64,000 nucleotides of DNA, from contig CAWDOU010000003.1 of NCBI GenBank assembly GCA_963804055.1, positions 186,001 through 250,000 on the forward strand. Reading direction: 5' to 3'. The position numbers were made by a program, and so were the translations under genes. Below are positions 8,600 through 16,984 of this stretch, in pieces. The notes below the pieces were generated by a model. It was not told the origin of the DNA. It did not search any database and was given only the letters and a program-made list of their open reading frames with translations. Position 1 is the first letter of the stretch. Every line of letters begins with the position of its first letter. This DNA is from Bog-473 sp963804055. Its GTDB lineage: Bacteria > Actinomycetota > Acidimicrobiia > Acidimicrobiales > RAAP-2.

Positions 8600-9583
8600 T
8601 CACACGAGAAGGCCGACAGCGAGGAGCGCCCCGGCGAGGATCTGGAGGCGGGCCGTCGTGCCCAGCATGGGGAGGAGCGCCCGACCCTCCTGGTCGCCGA
8701 GCGCCAGGCGCACGGGGACGATGGCGACAGGGAACGCCAGGAGAGCCAGGAGGGACCAGGGCTGGTAGCTGGACACGATCCCGATGGAGAGCGCCACGCC
8801 CATCAAGGTGAAGCAGTAGAGGACGCCCGCCCCGCGACGACCCAGGCGCACAGCCAGCGTCTTCTTGCCCGACTCGGTGTCCGTGGCGATGTCGCGCAGG
8901 TTGTTGGCCTGGAGGAGGGCCGTCGCGAGCAGGCCCACGGGGACGCTGACCCAGAACACGAACCACCAGTCGTACTGATAGACGAAGAGGTGCCCGGCCA
9001 CCGAGACGACGAACGGGGCGTGCTGGACATAGGCAGAGCCCGCCGTCGCCACGAGACCGAAGAAGACGAAGACGAAGAGCTCGCCGAAGCCGAGGTACCC
9101 GTACGGGCGGGGCCCGCCCGTGTAGGCCCACCCCGCAATGCCGCAGACGAGACCGATCGGGACGAGCCACCACGTCACTCGGGCGGCCAAGCCCAGGCCG
9201 GCCAGTGCGGCGACGCCGAAGGCGATCAGGGCGGCAATCTTGACCTCCCGCACCGAGGCCAGCTTGCCCGCCACGAGCCGCACGGGCCCGACCCGGTGCT
9301 CGTCGGTCCCGCGAACGCCGTCGGCATAGTCGTTGACGTAGTTCGTGCCGATCTGAATGCCCAGTGCCACGATCAACGCCAGGGCGGCGTTGAGCCACGA
9401 GAGCTGGCGGTCGAAGCCGGCGCACGCCGTGGCGTGGCAGGAGCTGGAGCTGGCGGATGTCGTGATGACGAGGCTTCCACTCGAGAGATAGCCCGCCGCG
9501 GTGCCGACGACGACGGGGACGATCGCCGCGGGAAGTGTGCGCGGGCGCGTGCCCGCCACCCACAGCTTGAGCGGGGGGCTCAC
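8600..9583 (-). CDS. menA: MenA, 1,4-dihydroxy-2-naphthoate polyprenyltransferase
   Basis: MenA attaches the isoprenoid tail to dihydroxynaphthoate in the membrane. The 327 aa product is a multi-pass UbiA-type protein. The first Asp-rich motif is NYVNDYADGVRGTD (about residues 81-94) and the second region includes LLQANNLRDIATD. WVAGTRPRTLPAAIVPV at the N terminus is typical of MenA. A small insert with several Ser and two Cys follows the first membrane segment. The GTG start overlaps the menB stop (GTGA), so menB and menA form one transcription unit. Confidence 0.95.
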   Translation of the reverse strand: MSPPLKLWVAGTRPRTLPAAIVPVVVGTAAGYLSSGSLVITTSASSSSCHATACAGFDRQLSWLNAALALIVALGIQIGTNYVNDYADGVRGTDEHRVGPVRLVAGKLASVREVKIAALIAFGVAALAGLGLAARVTWWLVPIGLVCGIAGWAYTGGPRPYGYLGFGELFVFVFFGLVATAGSAYVQHAPFVVSVAGHLFVYQYDWWFVFWVSVPVGLLATALLQANNLRDIATDTESGKKTLAVRLGRRGAGVLYCFTLMGVALSIGIVSSYQPWSLLALLAFPVAIVPVRLALGDQEGRALLPMLGTTARLQILAGALLAVGLLV

Positions 9584-10470
9584 GGGCGACGCGGGAAGCG
9601 CGAGAAGTCCGGGGGCCGGTGCTCCACGAAGGCGTTCCGACCCTCCTGCCCTTCCTCGGTCATGTAGAAGAGCATGGTGGCGTCACCGGCGAGCTGCTGC
9701 ACGCCGGCCAGACCGTCGTCGGCCGCGTTCATGCCCGCCTTGATCATGCGCAGCGCAATCGGTGAGAGCGTCAGCATCTGACGGCACCAAGCCACGGTCT
9801 CGCGCTCGAGATCGTCCAGCGGGACGACCGTGTTCACCAGTCCCCAGTCCAGGGCCTGTTCCGCATCGTATTGACGGCAGAGGAACCACACCTCCTTCGC
9901 ACGCTTCAGTCCGATGGTGCGAGCCAGGATCGACGAGCCGTACCCCCCGTCGAAACTCCCGACCTTGGGCCCAGTCTGCCCGAATCGCGCATTGTCGGCG
10001 GCGATCGAGATGTCACACACGAGGTGCAAGATGTGCCCCCCGCCGATGGCGTAACCCGCGATCATGGCGATGATCGGCTTGGGGATGCGGCGCATCAGGA
10101 TCTGGAGATCGAGGACGTTGAGACGGCCGATGCCGCGTTGGGCGACCTCGTCGTCGCCGATGTAGCCGTCGTCGCCCCGGATCTTCTGATCGCCGCCCGA
10201 GCAGAACGCGTCGGGCCCCTCGCCGCACAGGATGACGACCCCGACATCGGGGTCGTCCCGGGCCATGGTGAAGGCATCCGTCAGCTCGAAGAGCGTCTGG
10301 GGCCGGAATGCGTTGCGCCGCTCGGGTCGGCAGATCGTCAGCTTCGCGATGCCCTCCGCAACGTCGTAACGGATGTCCTGGAACGACCCGCGCGACTCCC
10401 AGGCCGGGAGTGGGAGCGGGCGGAGCTCTTCGAGGGGATCATGAGGACTGCCGGTGACCACGGTCTGCAC
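9580..10470 (-). CDS. menB: MenB, 1,4-dihydroxy-2-naphthoyl-CoA synthase
   Basis: MenB is a crotonase-fold enzyme that closes the second ring of the naphthoquinone from succinylbenzoyl-CoA. The 296 aa product has all the family signatures: FCSGGDQKIRGDDGY (about residues 88-102), GYAIGGGHILHLVCD (oxyanion hole), GPKVGSFDGGYGSS and a C-terminal PPDFSRFPRRP. It starts with GTG at 10470, head to head with menE, and its stop overlaps the menA start. Confidence 0.97.
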   Translation of the reverse strand: MQTVVTGSPHDPLEELRPLPLPAWESRGSFQDIRYDVAEGIAKLTICRPERRNAFRPQTLFELTDAFTMARDDPDVGVVILCGEGPDAFCSGGDQKIRGDDGYIGDDEVAQRGIGRLNVLDLQILMRRIPKPIIAMIAGYAIGGGHILHLVCDISIAADNARFGQTGPKVGSFDGGYGSSILARTIGLKRAKEVWFLCRQYDAEQALDWGLVNTVVPLDDLERETVAWCRQMLTLSPIALRMIKAGMNAADDGLAGVQQLAGDATMLFYMTEEGQEGRNAFVEHRPPDFSRFPRRP

Positions 10471-10491
10471 GGCGGCCTACGCTACTGGCCG

Positions 10492-11667
10492 GTGCCTGAG
10501 CTCGTCGCACTCGACCTTCCCGGGGGGATCGGCTTCGTCGATGCGCTACGGGCCATCTGGGACACGGGCGATGCCGCCGCTCCGCTCGATCCCCGGCTCC
10601 CACCCGTGGCGCGCCAGGTGCTGCTCGACGCACTGCGGCCGACGCGGATCGTCGGCTCGGACGGAGAGCAGCATGCGCTGCCCGACGGTGTCGGCGTCGA
10701 GCACGGCGACGCCTTGGTCGTGGCGACCTCGGGGACCTCTGGTCAGCCCAAAGGTGTGGTTCTCACGCACGATGCCGTCGCCGCCTCCGCCACGGCGACC
10801 TCGAAACGACTCGGAATCGATCCGGACCGACACGTGTGGATGGCCTGCCTTCCGCTCGCCCACATCGGTGGCCTGGCCGTCGTGACGCGCGCCATCGTGA
10901 CCGGCACTCCCCTGGTGGCCCTTCCTGGGTTCGAGGCCGACATCGTCGAAGAGGCGGGGCGCTCGGGCAGGGTGACGCACGTGTCCCTGGTGACGACCGC
11001 GTTGCAGAGACTCGATCCTTCGGTCTTCACGTGCGTCCTCCTCGGCGGGAGTCGCGTGCCCGACGCGCTCCCACCCAATGTCGTGGCCACCTACGGCATG
11101 ACCGAGACCGGGAGCGGTGTCGTCTACGACGGATGGCCGCTGGACGGGGTCGAGGTCGCGGTGCGTCCCTCGCCGCGGGTGGAGTCCGGGCCAGAGGGAC
11201 TCGAGGACGTGCACGGCGGGGAGATCCTGCTCCGTGCTCCCATGCTCCTGCGTTGTTACCGGGACGGGGAAGACAGCCGGGTCACGGGACCCGACGGCGC
11301 CCGGGACTGGTTCGCCACCGGCGATGCCGGCCACCTCGACGCCGAGGGGAAGCTCGTGGTCTCGGGCCGCATCGACGACGTCATCACTACGGGCGCGGAG
11401 AAGGTCTGGCCCGATCTGGTCGAGCGCATCCTGGTGGCGCACCCCGGCGTGGCCGAGGTCGCCGTCTGGAAGCGACCCGACCCGGAGTGGGGTGAGCGCG
11501 TCGTGGCCTGGGTCGTACCGGCCGATGATGGCCCGTCGCTCGACGAGCTCCGGCAGATGGTCACCGATGGCATCGCTCCCTGGGCTGCCCCGAAGGAGCT
11601 GGTGCTCGTGGACGACCTCCCCCGCACCGCTGCGGGCAAAGTGCGGCGGCGTGCACTCGAACGCTGA
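10492..11667 (+). CDS. menE: MenE, o-succinylbenzoate-CoA ligase
   Basis: MenE activates o-succinylbenzoate with CoA and ATP to feed MenB. The 391 aa product is shorter than typical acyl-CoA ligases, as are other actinobacterial MenE proteins. The AMP-binding loop is TSGTSGQPKGV near residue 80. ATYGMTETGSG, WFATGDAGHLDAEG and VSGRIDDVI are the later adenylation motifs, and TAAGKVRRR holds the catalytic Lys. The GTG at 10492 is chosen because homologues begin close to the ELVALDLPGG segment. ATG 10441 is in frame but would overlap the divergent menB start. Confidence 0.92.
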   Translation: MPELVALDLPGGIGFVDALRAIWDTGDAAAPLDPRLPPVARQVLLDALRPTRIVGSDGEQHALPDGVGVEHGDALVVATSGTSGQPKGVVLTHDAVAASATATSKRLGIDPDRHVWMACLPLAHIGGLAVVTRAIVTGTPLVALPGFEADIVEEAGRSGRVTHVSLVTTALQRLDPSVFTCVLLGGSRVPDALPPNVVATYGMTETGSGVVYDGWPLDGVEVAVRPSPRVESGPEGLEDVHGGEILLRAPMLLRCYRDGEDSRVTGPDGARDWFATGDAGHLDAEGKLVVSGRIDDVITTGAEKVWPDLVERILVAHPGVAEVAVWKRPDPEWGERVVAWVVPADDGPSLDELRQMVTDGIAPWAAPKELVLVDDLPRTAAGKVRRRALER

Positions 11668-11795
11668 TCACGCTTCCGCATCGGTTCAACCGCCACGGTG
11701 TCCGAGTCGAAGCACTGTTTTTCGAATGGGACCGACGTTGGGCTGCCGTTCACACTCGAAGCCGCACCGGCCTGGCGCCTAACGACACTTCGGGG

Positions 11796-12446
11796 CTACC
11801 CCACCGGAGATGAAGTCGCTGGTTCCCGCCAGCTTGCAGGCAGCCTCATGAACCGACAGCCCGTAACCCAACCACCGAGGCCCGCACGTGTCAGGAATAG
11901 GGCGGGCAACGAGCTCAGCAGGATCAGAATGATGCCGACTCGCCAATCTCGGGCAATGAAGCCGTAAACGACCAGTGCGAGACAGGCGAGACCAGCCAGA
12001 ATGCAAGCCAGGGATAGAACCATTGACACCCACAGCGTAAGAACGACCGATTGCCGGAAATATGAAGTGGGTTGTCCCTTGTAGAAGCGGTACGGCTGAA
12101 GCTCCTCCGGCCCCTTGACGGGGTGTATTCGGAGTGAACCCAGGGGTGTATCCGGACTAACTGAGACGGTGTAGTCCGGGCTGATGGCGACGATCAGATC
12201 GTCATGAGCAACATCGACCTGGTCAGCTGCTCGTGCAAAACCGCGGCCCGTTGCGATGAACTCGTGCCTACCGGGAGCGAGGTCGATCGAATGGGGAACC
12301 GTGCTCCGCAGGTCGTATCGCTGGCCATCAACCGTTACCTTGACTGCGGCCCGGCTCGCTCTCATAGACCGGAAGGGTGCCCGCAGTCCGCCGATATTTC
12401 GCCCCGACCGCGTGATGATCTCCTTGTAGAGGATCACGCTCGCCAT
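11796..12446 (-). CDS. Hypothetical membrane protein, 216 aa
   Basis: The N-terminal 130 residues are soluble, with beta-like segments (VKVTVDGQRYDL, PGRHEFIATG, TVSVSPDTPLGSLRI). Two hydrophobic helices follow near the C terminus (VVLTLWVSMVLSLACILAG and WRVGIILILLSSLPALF). The layout suggests a cytoplasmic or exported beta domain tied to the membrane. No family is recognised. ATG 12446 is preferred over an upstream start at 12590 because the extra 48 residues look non-coding. The end lies in a GGGTAGCCCCGAAGTG sequence repeated near 17940. Confidence 0.6.
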   Translation of the reverse strand: MASVILYKEIITRSGRNIGGLRAPFRSMRASRAAVKVTVDGQRYDLRSTVPHSIDLAPGRHEFIATGRGFARAADQVDVAHDDLIVAISPDYTVSVSPDTPLGSLRIHPVKGPEELQPYRFYKGQPTSYFRQSVVLTLWVSMVLSLACILAGLACLALVVYGFIARDWRVGIILILLSSLPALFLTRAGLGGWVTGCRFMRLPASWREPATSSPVG

Positions 12447-12643
12447 GGGGAGATGGTAGGCCCACGTCGGGGACACGTGAAGTTCTACCGCAGGACTGCA
12501 GCGTGTCCCCCCGATCTCCGGACCTGTGCGTGGCTGAACGGCACTTTGGGGCTCGCCGACGAACCTCCGCTCGATGGCCACCCGTCTCAATCCAGCGCTA
12601 CATCAGAGCCCCGCCAGATCTGGCATCACTGACACCTGTCAGT

Positions 12644-13057
12644 TCACCTCGAATGTTGCGTATGCGCTTTGACGGCGCGCCTTTGCGCGAGATTGCAAAC
12701 GACAGCGAGCGTCATGGCGACGACGTAGAGCACTGCCCCTTGCCAAACGAAGTCGTTGATGAACAGCAACACCGCCAGACCCCCGATCAGTACAGCAACG
12801 ACTGTTCCAAACAGGCTGAGTCGGCAAACCCATCCTCCTCTCTGCCACATTTCGCGAAAGAGGTCGTTTCGCCCCAGTGTCCGCAAGGCCGGGATGAGGC
12901 CATACCGGGTGATGGCGTAGGCGACCCATATGGAGCCGGCCAGGGCTATGAGCAGCAGGATCACCGCAAATGGCGACACGATCGAAATAGTCCCATAGGT
13001 CACAAGGACCGTGCTCCCTACCGCCGGTTGCTTGGTCCCCTCGCGCCAAGGAGGCAT
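12644..13057 (-). CDS. Hypothetical membrane protein, 137 aa
   Basis: Three hydrophobic segments are visible: ISIVSPFAVILLLIALAG, LSLFGTVVAVLIGGLAVLLF and AVLYVVAMTLAVVCNLA. The loops between them are short and charged (RYGLIPALRTLGRNDLFREM) and the C terminus is basic. No known family is recognised. It is divergent from another small membrane protein at 13087, with 29 bases between starts, and codon use is less GC-biased than in the core genes. Confidence 0.6.
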   Translation of the reverse strand: MPPWREGTKQPAVGSTVLVTYGTISIVSPFAVILLLIALAGSIWVAYAITRYGLIPALRTLGRNDLFREMWQRGGWVCRLSLFGTVVAVLIGGLAVLLFINDFVWQGAVLYVVAMTLAVVCNLAQRRAVKAHTQHSR

Positions 13058-13086
13058 CAGAATCCGCTTGGTCGATATTCTCTGGC

Positions 13087-13614
13087 GTGGCCTTCGATGG
13101 CGGTGGAGCCAATGGCGGCATCGACGGCGTCCGGCAGTTCTGGTTTCTGTTGGTCGGACTAGCCGGAGCGCTTGTGATGATCGGCGTGACGATTGCGTTC
13201 TACACAGTTCAGAATTCGCATCAGATCGAGGGTCATCGGTTACATCTGAGCCCCTATCTGATTGCCTCGATACTTGTGGCCGTCGGGATCGCAGGTATGG
13301 TCGCCGCCCGGCTGACAGAGCGCCCGCTCGACGGAAGCAGCGATGCGTCTCTTTTGGCGTCGTATCGATCTCGCTTCTTCCTTTGGGTAGGAGTGGGCGA
13401 AGTCCCAGCCTTCATCGGACTCGCCGCCACCGTGGCAACGGGTCATTTCTGGCTCTACCTGGTCGGATGCGTCTTCGCTGTAGCGGCCTATGTGCGAATT
13501 GCGCCGACCGCCAATCATCTGGCCAAAGATCAAGCACAGCTAGACCGGAACGGGAATCATCGATCGCTGATTTCAGCACTCGGAACAATGTCAGCTCGAC
13601 GTTCCCGTAGATAG
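13087..13614 (+). CDS. Hypothetical four-helix membrane protein, 175 aa
   Basis: Four hydrophobic segments are visible: FWFLLVGLAGALVMIGVTIA, LIASILVAVGIAGMVAA, VGEVPAFIGLAATVA and FWLYLVGCVFAVAAYV. A Ser/Arg loop (DGSSDASLLASYRSRFF) separates the two pairs. The C terminus is basic. The family is unknown. The nearest relatives by layout are small integral membrane proteins with two helical hairpins. A GTG start at 13087 is used. It lies divergent from the 12644-13057 gene. Confidence 0.6.
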   Translation: MAFDGGGANGGIDGVRQFWFLLVGLAGALVMIGVTIAFYTVQNSHQIEGHRLHLSPYLIASILVAVGIAGMVAARLTERPLDGSSDASLLASYRSRFFLWVGVGEVPAFIGLAATVATGHFWLYLVGCVFAVAAYVRIAPTANHLAKDQAQLDRNGNHRSLISALGTMSARRSRR

Positions 13615-13816
13615 GGACTGCGGAGGCGCCTCACTTCGATCTCTCGACACTGCCCCAGGTCCGCCGGGCCGGAGCGCACCCTTCGGACTGCGAGTGTGGA
13701 TAACCGAAGGTCAGCTGTAGCGGGCCACGTCGGTGGCGGTCATGCGGTCGGCCAGGTGAACGCGATCGGCTTGAAACTGGGACTCGGAAGGAGATTGGGA
13801 TAGGGCACAATGCTCC

Positions 13817-14038
13817 CTAATCTGCCGTCCCGGTGATCGAGCTACTCCGGCGGAACCGGTTGCGAATCATCCGCCATAGGAGGTACACCCCACCCGCGGT
13901 GAGCAGACCCCCTGCGATGTGCCCGATCAGCATGAGCACGACACCGCCGACGACCATGAAGACGCCGATCACGTAGCGCTGCCAAGGTTTTGCGTACATG
14001 AGGACCTGTCGTATGAGCTGGCCGCTGCCGTCGTGCAT
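13817..14038 (-). CDS. Small membrane protein, 73 aa
   Basis: ATG 14038 follows an AAAGGA ribosome binding site eight bases upstream, which decides the start against the longer frame from 14206. The product has a short cytoplasmic N terminus (MHDGSGQLIRQVLMYAKPW), two hydrophobic stretches forming a hairpin (YVIGVFMVVGGVVLMLIG and AGGLLTAGGVYLLW) and a basic tail (RMIRNRFRRSS). The function is unknown. Confidence 0.65.
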   Translation of the reverse strand: MHDGSGQLIRQVLMYAKPWQRYVIGVFMVVGGVVLMLIGHIAGGLLTAGGVYLLWRMIRNRFRRSSSITGTAD

Positions 14039-14198
14039 CAGGTTCCTTTCGGCGTCGTCTGGACCGGCGAGCTGATCCTCAAGCGTAGGCCCGGGATGGA
14101 TGATTGGGTCGGCACCGTCCACGATCGCCGAGTTCGGTGGGCACTGCCTGCCAGGACCACCTCCCACACGGCAACGGGCTCGCAGCGTGGGAAGACAC

Positions 14199-14361
14199 TT
14201 GGCCACCAGTATCTACGTCATCGCTCTTGTGACCACCGTGGTCGGAGTCGAGACCCCTGATCTTTAGGCACGACGTCTGCGCCCGGCTGCTGGCAAATGT
14301 TGGCATCGTCCTGGTGTTCGCAGCCTTCTACTTGCGATTCCAGGCAGCGTTTCGGGGGTAG
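14199..14361 (+). pseudogene. Frameshifted remnant of a small two-helix membrane protein
   Basis: Two adjacent frames together read as one coherent hydrophobic protein. The first gives ATSIYVIALVTTVVGVE and stops at a TAG. The second continues PLIFRHDVCARLLANVGIVL and then VFAAFYLRFQ to a TAG at 14359-14361. Removing one base near 14253-14260 (the GAGACCCC run) joins them into 53 residues with two membrane segments around a basic loop. The length of 163 bases minus one is divisible by three. Proteins of this type look familiar from actinobacteria, but I cannot name the family. It could be a decayed gene or a sequence error. Confidence 0.4.
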
Positions 14362-14662
14362 CCCCATACGCCAATGACGGCGACACCCGCACCACACCGC
14401 ACCACAGCTATGAGCGGGGTGCTGGCCGCTACGCGACGAGGATCAGGACAACCAGCTTCGTGTCGAGGGTGATGTCACAGTGTCCTGTTGGGGTCCCAGG
14501 TTGATGTTGACATCAAGACGGCTGAACCTGGTGCAGCGCCGGGGATGCCAGGGTCTATCTGAGCCGCTCACATCCCAGTTGCAGAAGAGAACAACAGTCT
14601 GTTAGGCCATTCCAATCAACGGTGCGCGTGACACCGGGGAAAAGAAAGGGGGTTCATCGCAG
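14362..14662. other. Non-coding stretch
   Basis: No convincing reading frame is present on either strand. A short perfect inverted repeat (AACAG/CTGTT around 14593-14603) and a GTTAGGC heptamer occur, neither with a known role. The last 20 bases hold a purine-rich tract (AAAGGGGG) that could serve as the ribosome binding site of the GYD gene. Confidence 0.4.
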
Positions 14663-14977
14663 ATGGCCCATTTGAGCGCTTCGAAGCTGACGTTCTCTCC
14701 CAAGTGGGACGATATGAGCGACGACGATCGTGCCGCTGAACAGACGGCGGCATACGAGATCGTCGCGAAGTGTGGCGGGTCGGTCAAAGCTCAGTACGTA
14801 TTGATGAGCGACAACTGCCTGCTCAGCATTGTCGAATATCCCGACGAGACGGCGGCTCACAAATCGGCTCTCGCTATCGGGAGTCGTGGAGCCTTCATCT
14901 TGCAGACTCAGACCGCTCTTTCACTTGAGTCCCTCGTGTCCTTGGAGGGTGAGGCACGGGAGATAGCTGGAAAGTAG
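14663..14977 (+). CDS. GYD domain protein, 104 aa
   Basis: The product looks like a GYD domain, a small ferredoxin-like fold of unknown role. It has a first strand KLTFSP, a helix (AAEQTAAYEIVAKCGGSV), the strand KAQYVLMSDNCLLSIVEYPD and a helix DETAAHKSALAIGSRGAF. The family-typical ending (LSLESLVSLEGEAREI) replaces the motif usually written as phenylalanine-threonine rich. A purine-rich ribosome binding site lies about 12 bases upstream of the ATG. It stands alone in a sparsely coding stretch. Confidence 0.65.
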   Translation: MAHLSASKLTFSPKWDDMSDDDRAAEQTAAYEIVAKCGGSVKAQYVLMSDNCLLSIVEYPDETAAHKSALAIGSRGAFILQTQTALSLESLVSLEGEAREIAGK

Positions 14978-15324
14978 CTACGACGTCGCGGCGCTACTCA
15001 TGCGGACGACCTGCGCCGGCTTGGGAGCAAGCTGGCCGTACGGGTAGCCCTGAGCGTAAACGACGAGAGTTCGGCGGCTGCGTCGTCGAGTGAGTGGCTC
15101 TGTCCTGCCCGGGCGAGGCCGCTCTGCTCGTCACTTCATTTCACACACAGAGCAGCCCACGTCAGGGAGCAGAGTGCCCCAGTACGCTGCCGGAACGGCG
15201 GCGACGCCGACCGTCTGGCGTCGCTCACTCGCTGTGTTCGGCGGCCCGAGGTTGGCCCAGCTGACCTGTTGGAGCTGAACGAGATCAAAGAACGCACTCT
15301 CTCAACCTGGAGCCGCCGAGGGGA
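14978..15324. other. Non-coding stretch
   Basis: This 347-base gap lies downstream of both flanking genes (GYD on plus, DUF3097 on minus), so it is a convergent spacer. I see no frame with a start, ribosome binding site and plausible protein composition on either strand, and no strong hairpin followed by a T tract. Confidence 0.4.
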
Positions 15325-16164
15325 TCAATCTGAGTTGGTGGAAAGAGGGTCTGTGACGAAGTCAATGAGCTGCTCAACGGCGCCCACCAGCGCGGGCTCC
15401 AGGTCGACGTAGCTGTGCACCGATCCGAAGATCCGCCGCCAACAGGTGGCCGGATCGGGCTCGCCCAGCGCTCGGCAAATGCCGGTCTTCCAGTCCTGGC
15501 CCTTGGGGACAGTCGGCCAGTGGGTCAGTCCCACTACGGTCGGCCTGACCGCCTGCCACACGTCAACAAAGGGTGTGCCGGTCACCAAGACGTGGGGATG
15601 CGCCACCTCCTCGGCCAGGCGGCTCTCCTTAGTGCCGGGAACCAGGTGGTCCACCAAGACGCCCAAGCGACGGCCTGCTGCCGGCCCGAAGGCCGCTATC
15701 TCGGCGGCCAGATGGTCGATCCCGTCCAGACGCTCGACCACAACCCCCTCCACCCGGAGGTCGTCGCCCCAGACCCGCTCGACCAGCAACGCGTCGTGGA
15801 TCCCTTCGACAACAATTCGGTTGGCCCGAGCTACCCGGGCCTGATGTCCGCCGACAGCCACCGAACCGGATGCCGTGCGTGAAGCGGCGACGGATTCGAC
15901 TCGAGGCGGGACCAGTGTTGCCACCCGCCCGCCAACGGCGAAGGCACCCGGCACCAAGTTGAACATCCGCACCTGGCCGGATTTGGATCGCAGCGTCACT
16001 GCGTTGCCGCGGAGCCCCACCACCCGGCCGGTGAATCCTGATGCCCGGTGGACGACTCCCAGCCCCGCCACCCCCTCCACCTCGGGGTGCCGATTGGCCT
16101 CAGCACGGGCGCTCTCTCGAGGGTCAGCCGTGATGTCGGCCCAGGGATCGGATGTGCGGCTCAC
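15325..16164 (-). CDS. DUF3097 family protein
   Basis: The 279 aa product matches DUF3097, a family found almost only in actinobacteria. The N-terminal part holds a small beta domain (GFTGRVVGLRGNAVTLRS). A Toprim-like core follows: RIVVEGIHDALLVERVWGDD, then VVVERLDGIDHLAAEIAAFG, with acidic residues placed as in metal-binding Toprim folds, and LGVLVDHLVPGTKESRLAEE. The role is not established; a nucleic-acid-related function is suggested only by the fold. It is a conserved gene within an otherwise accessory-looking stretch. Confidence 0.85.
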   Translation of the reverse strand: MSRTSDPWADITADPRESARAEANRHPEVEGVAGLGVVHRASGFTGRVVGLRGNAVTLRSKSGQVRMFNLVPGAFAVGGRVATLVPPRVESVAASRTASGSVAVGGHQARVARANRIVVEGIHDALLVERVWGDDLRVEGVVVERLDGIDHLAAEIAAFGPAAGRRLGVLVDHLVPGTKESRLAEEVAHPHVLVTGTPFVDVWQAVRPTVVGLTHWPTVPKGQDWKTGICRALGEPDPATCWRRIFGSVHSYVDLEPALVGAVEQLIDFVTDPLSTNSD

Positions 16165-16551
16165 GGCGGCGACGGTACCCGAGGACCAGTCGCGTCCAGC
16201 GGATAGGTCAGCCTTGTCGAACGAGCATTCAGATCAGGTTCGCCGTCGATGTGAATTGACCAGAAGCTTCGAGGGCTTCCCATTTCTGCCCTCGACGTGG
16301 CCCCGGGTGGAGGGAATGCTGTTTCTCATTGCCACATGCATCACGATTTCGACCGCACTCCTTGGATACCAAACCCTGAATTTCAGTTCAACCAGCAATC
16401 GTCTGAGGAACAAGGCGCGGCAGCCCGGGGATTCCAGATGCCCAGTACGCCAGCTACGGGTGACTACAGATGAATCGCCAGGAACAAGAGGACGGTAAAT
16501 GGCGGACGAGCGGCCAAGACTTACGGTCTCGCCGATCGTGGCCGCACCGCC
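16165..16551. other. Stretch with two overlapping short frames, neither secure
   Basis: On the plus strand a frame at 16316-16498 begins with a hydrophobic segment (MLFLIATCITISTALLGYQT) and has GGAGGG just before the ATG. A second frame at 16336-16473 gives a polar 45-residue peptide (starts MHHDFDRTPWIPNPEFQF) with natural-looking composition but no ribosome binding site. They overlap, so at most one is real. Nothing is seen on the minus strand. Confidence 0.35.
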
Positions 16552-16869
16552 TCAGACCGTAAGGTCGATCTGGCCTCTTCTGCCCGGCAGGTCGATCCAT
16601 TGGCTGCGTCTGTAGGTGGCCGCCTGTTTCGGCGCCCGTGAGTATGCCTCCGCACATTCCGCGGGAGAACTCGATCGTCGGTCTCGAAGGTGCCGGCGTT
16701 CCCTCTTCCGGGGCAGCCCATCCGACGGGGTCTGGCTGTCGTGGTCATTGAGGGCATTTGCCAACAGCCGGTACGCCCTCTCCGTCAGGGCAGCGGCTTC
16801 GGCGTCGAAGCTCGTTGACTGTGCTTTGTTCAGTAGCTTGTTCGCCAGCCCGAGCGCGACTTGGTCCAT
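16552..16869 (-). CDS. Possible DUF2786-like small protein, 105 aa
   Basis: Residues 1-50 (MDQVALGLANKLLNKAQSTS, then DAEAAALTERAYRLLANALN) resemble the DUF2786 helical module, in which a K-L-L-x-K-A segment is followed by an alpha helix rich in Glu and Ala. The remaining 55 residues are Arg/Ser-rich and unlike the family, so the reading frame may be damaged or the resemblance weak. ATG 16869 is chosen because upstream sequence in the same frame looks non-coding. No clear ribosome binding site is seen. Confidence 0.45.
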   Translation of the reverse strand: MDQVALGLANKLLNKAQSTSFDAEAAALTERAYRLLANALNDHDSQTPSDGLPRKRERRHLRDRRSSSPAECAEAYSRAPKQAATYRRSQWIDLPGRRGQIDLTV

Positions 16870-16984
16870 AGTGCGTCTCAGACTACGAGACCGCTTGCGA
16901 ACGCACATCCCTACGAACGGCCCGTCTTTCCCAACGCCGCCACAACAATGGCATGGGTGTTCGCCTGGTCCCACCACGACTGGT

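Noticed and set aside
9871..10491. Extension of the menE frame upstream across menB
   Set aside because: That part is antisense to the well-supported menB, and MenE homologues start near 10492.
11684..11783. Integron attC-like core motifs (GTTCAAC, GTTGGGC, GCCTAAC)
   Set aside because: Short matches exist, but the arms do not pair well, orientation is wrong for one pair, no integrase is present and the genes lie on both strands. Such heptamers occur by chance.
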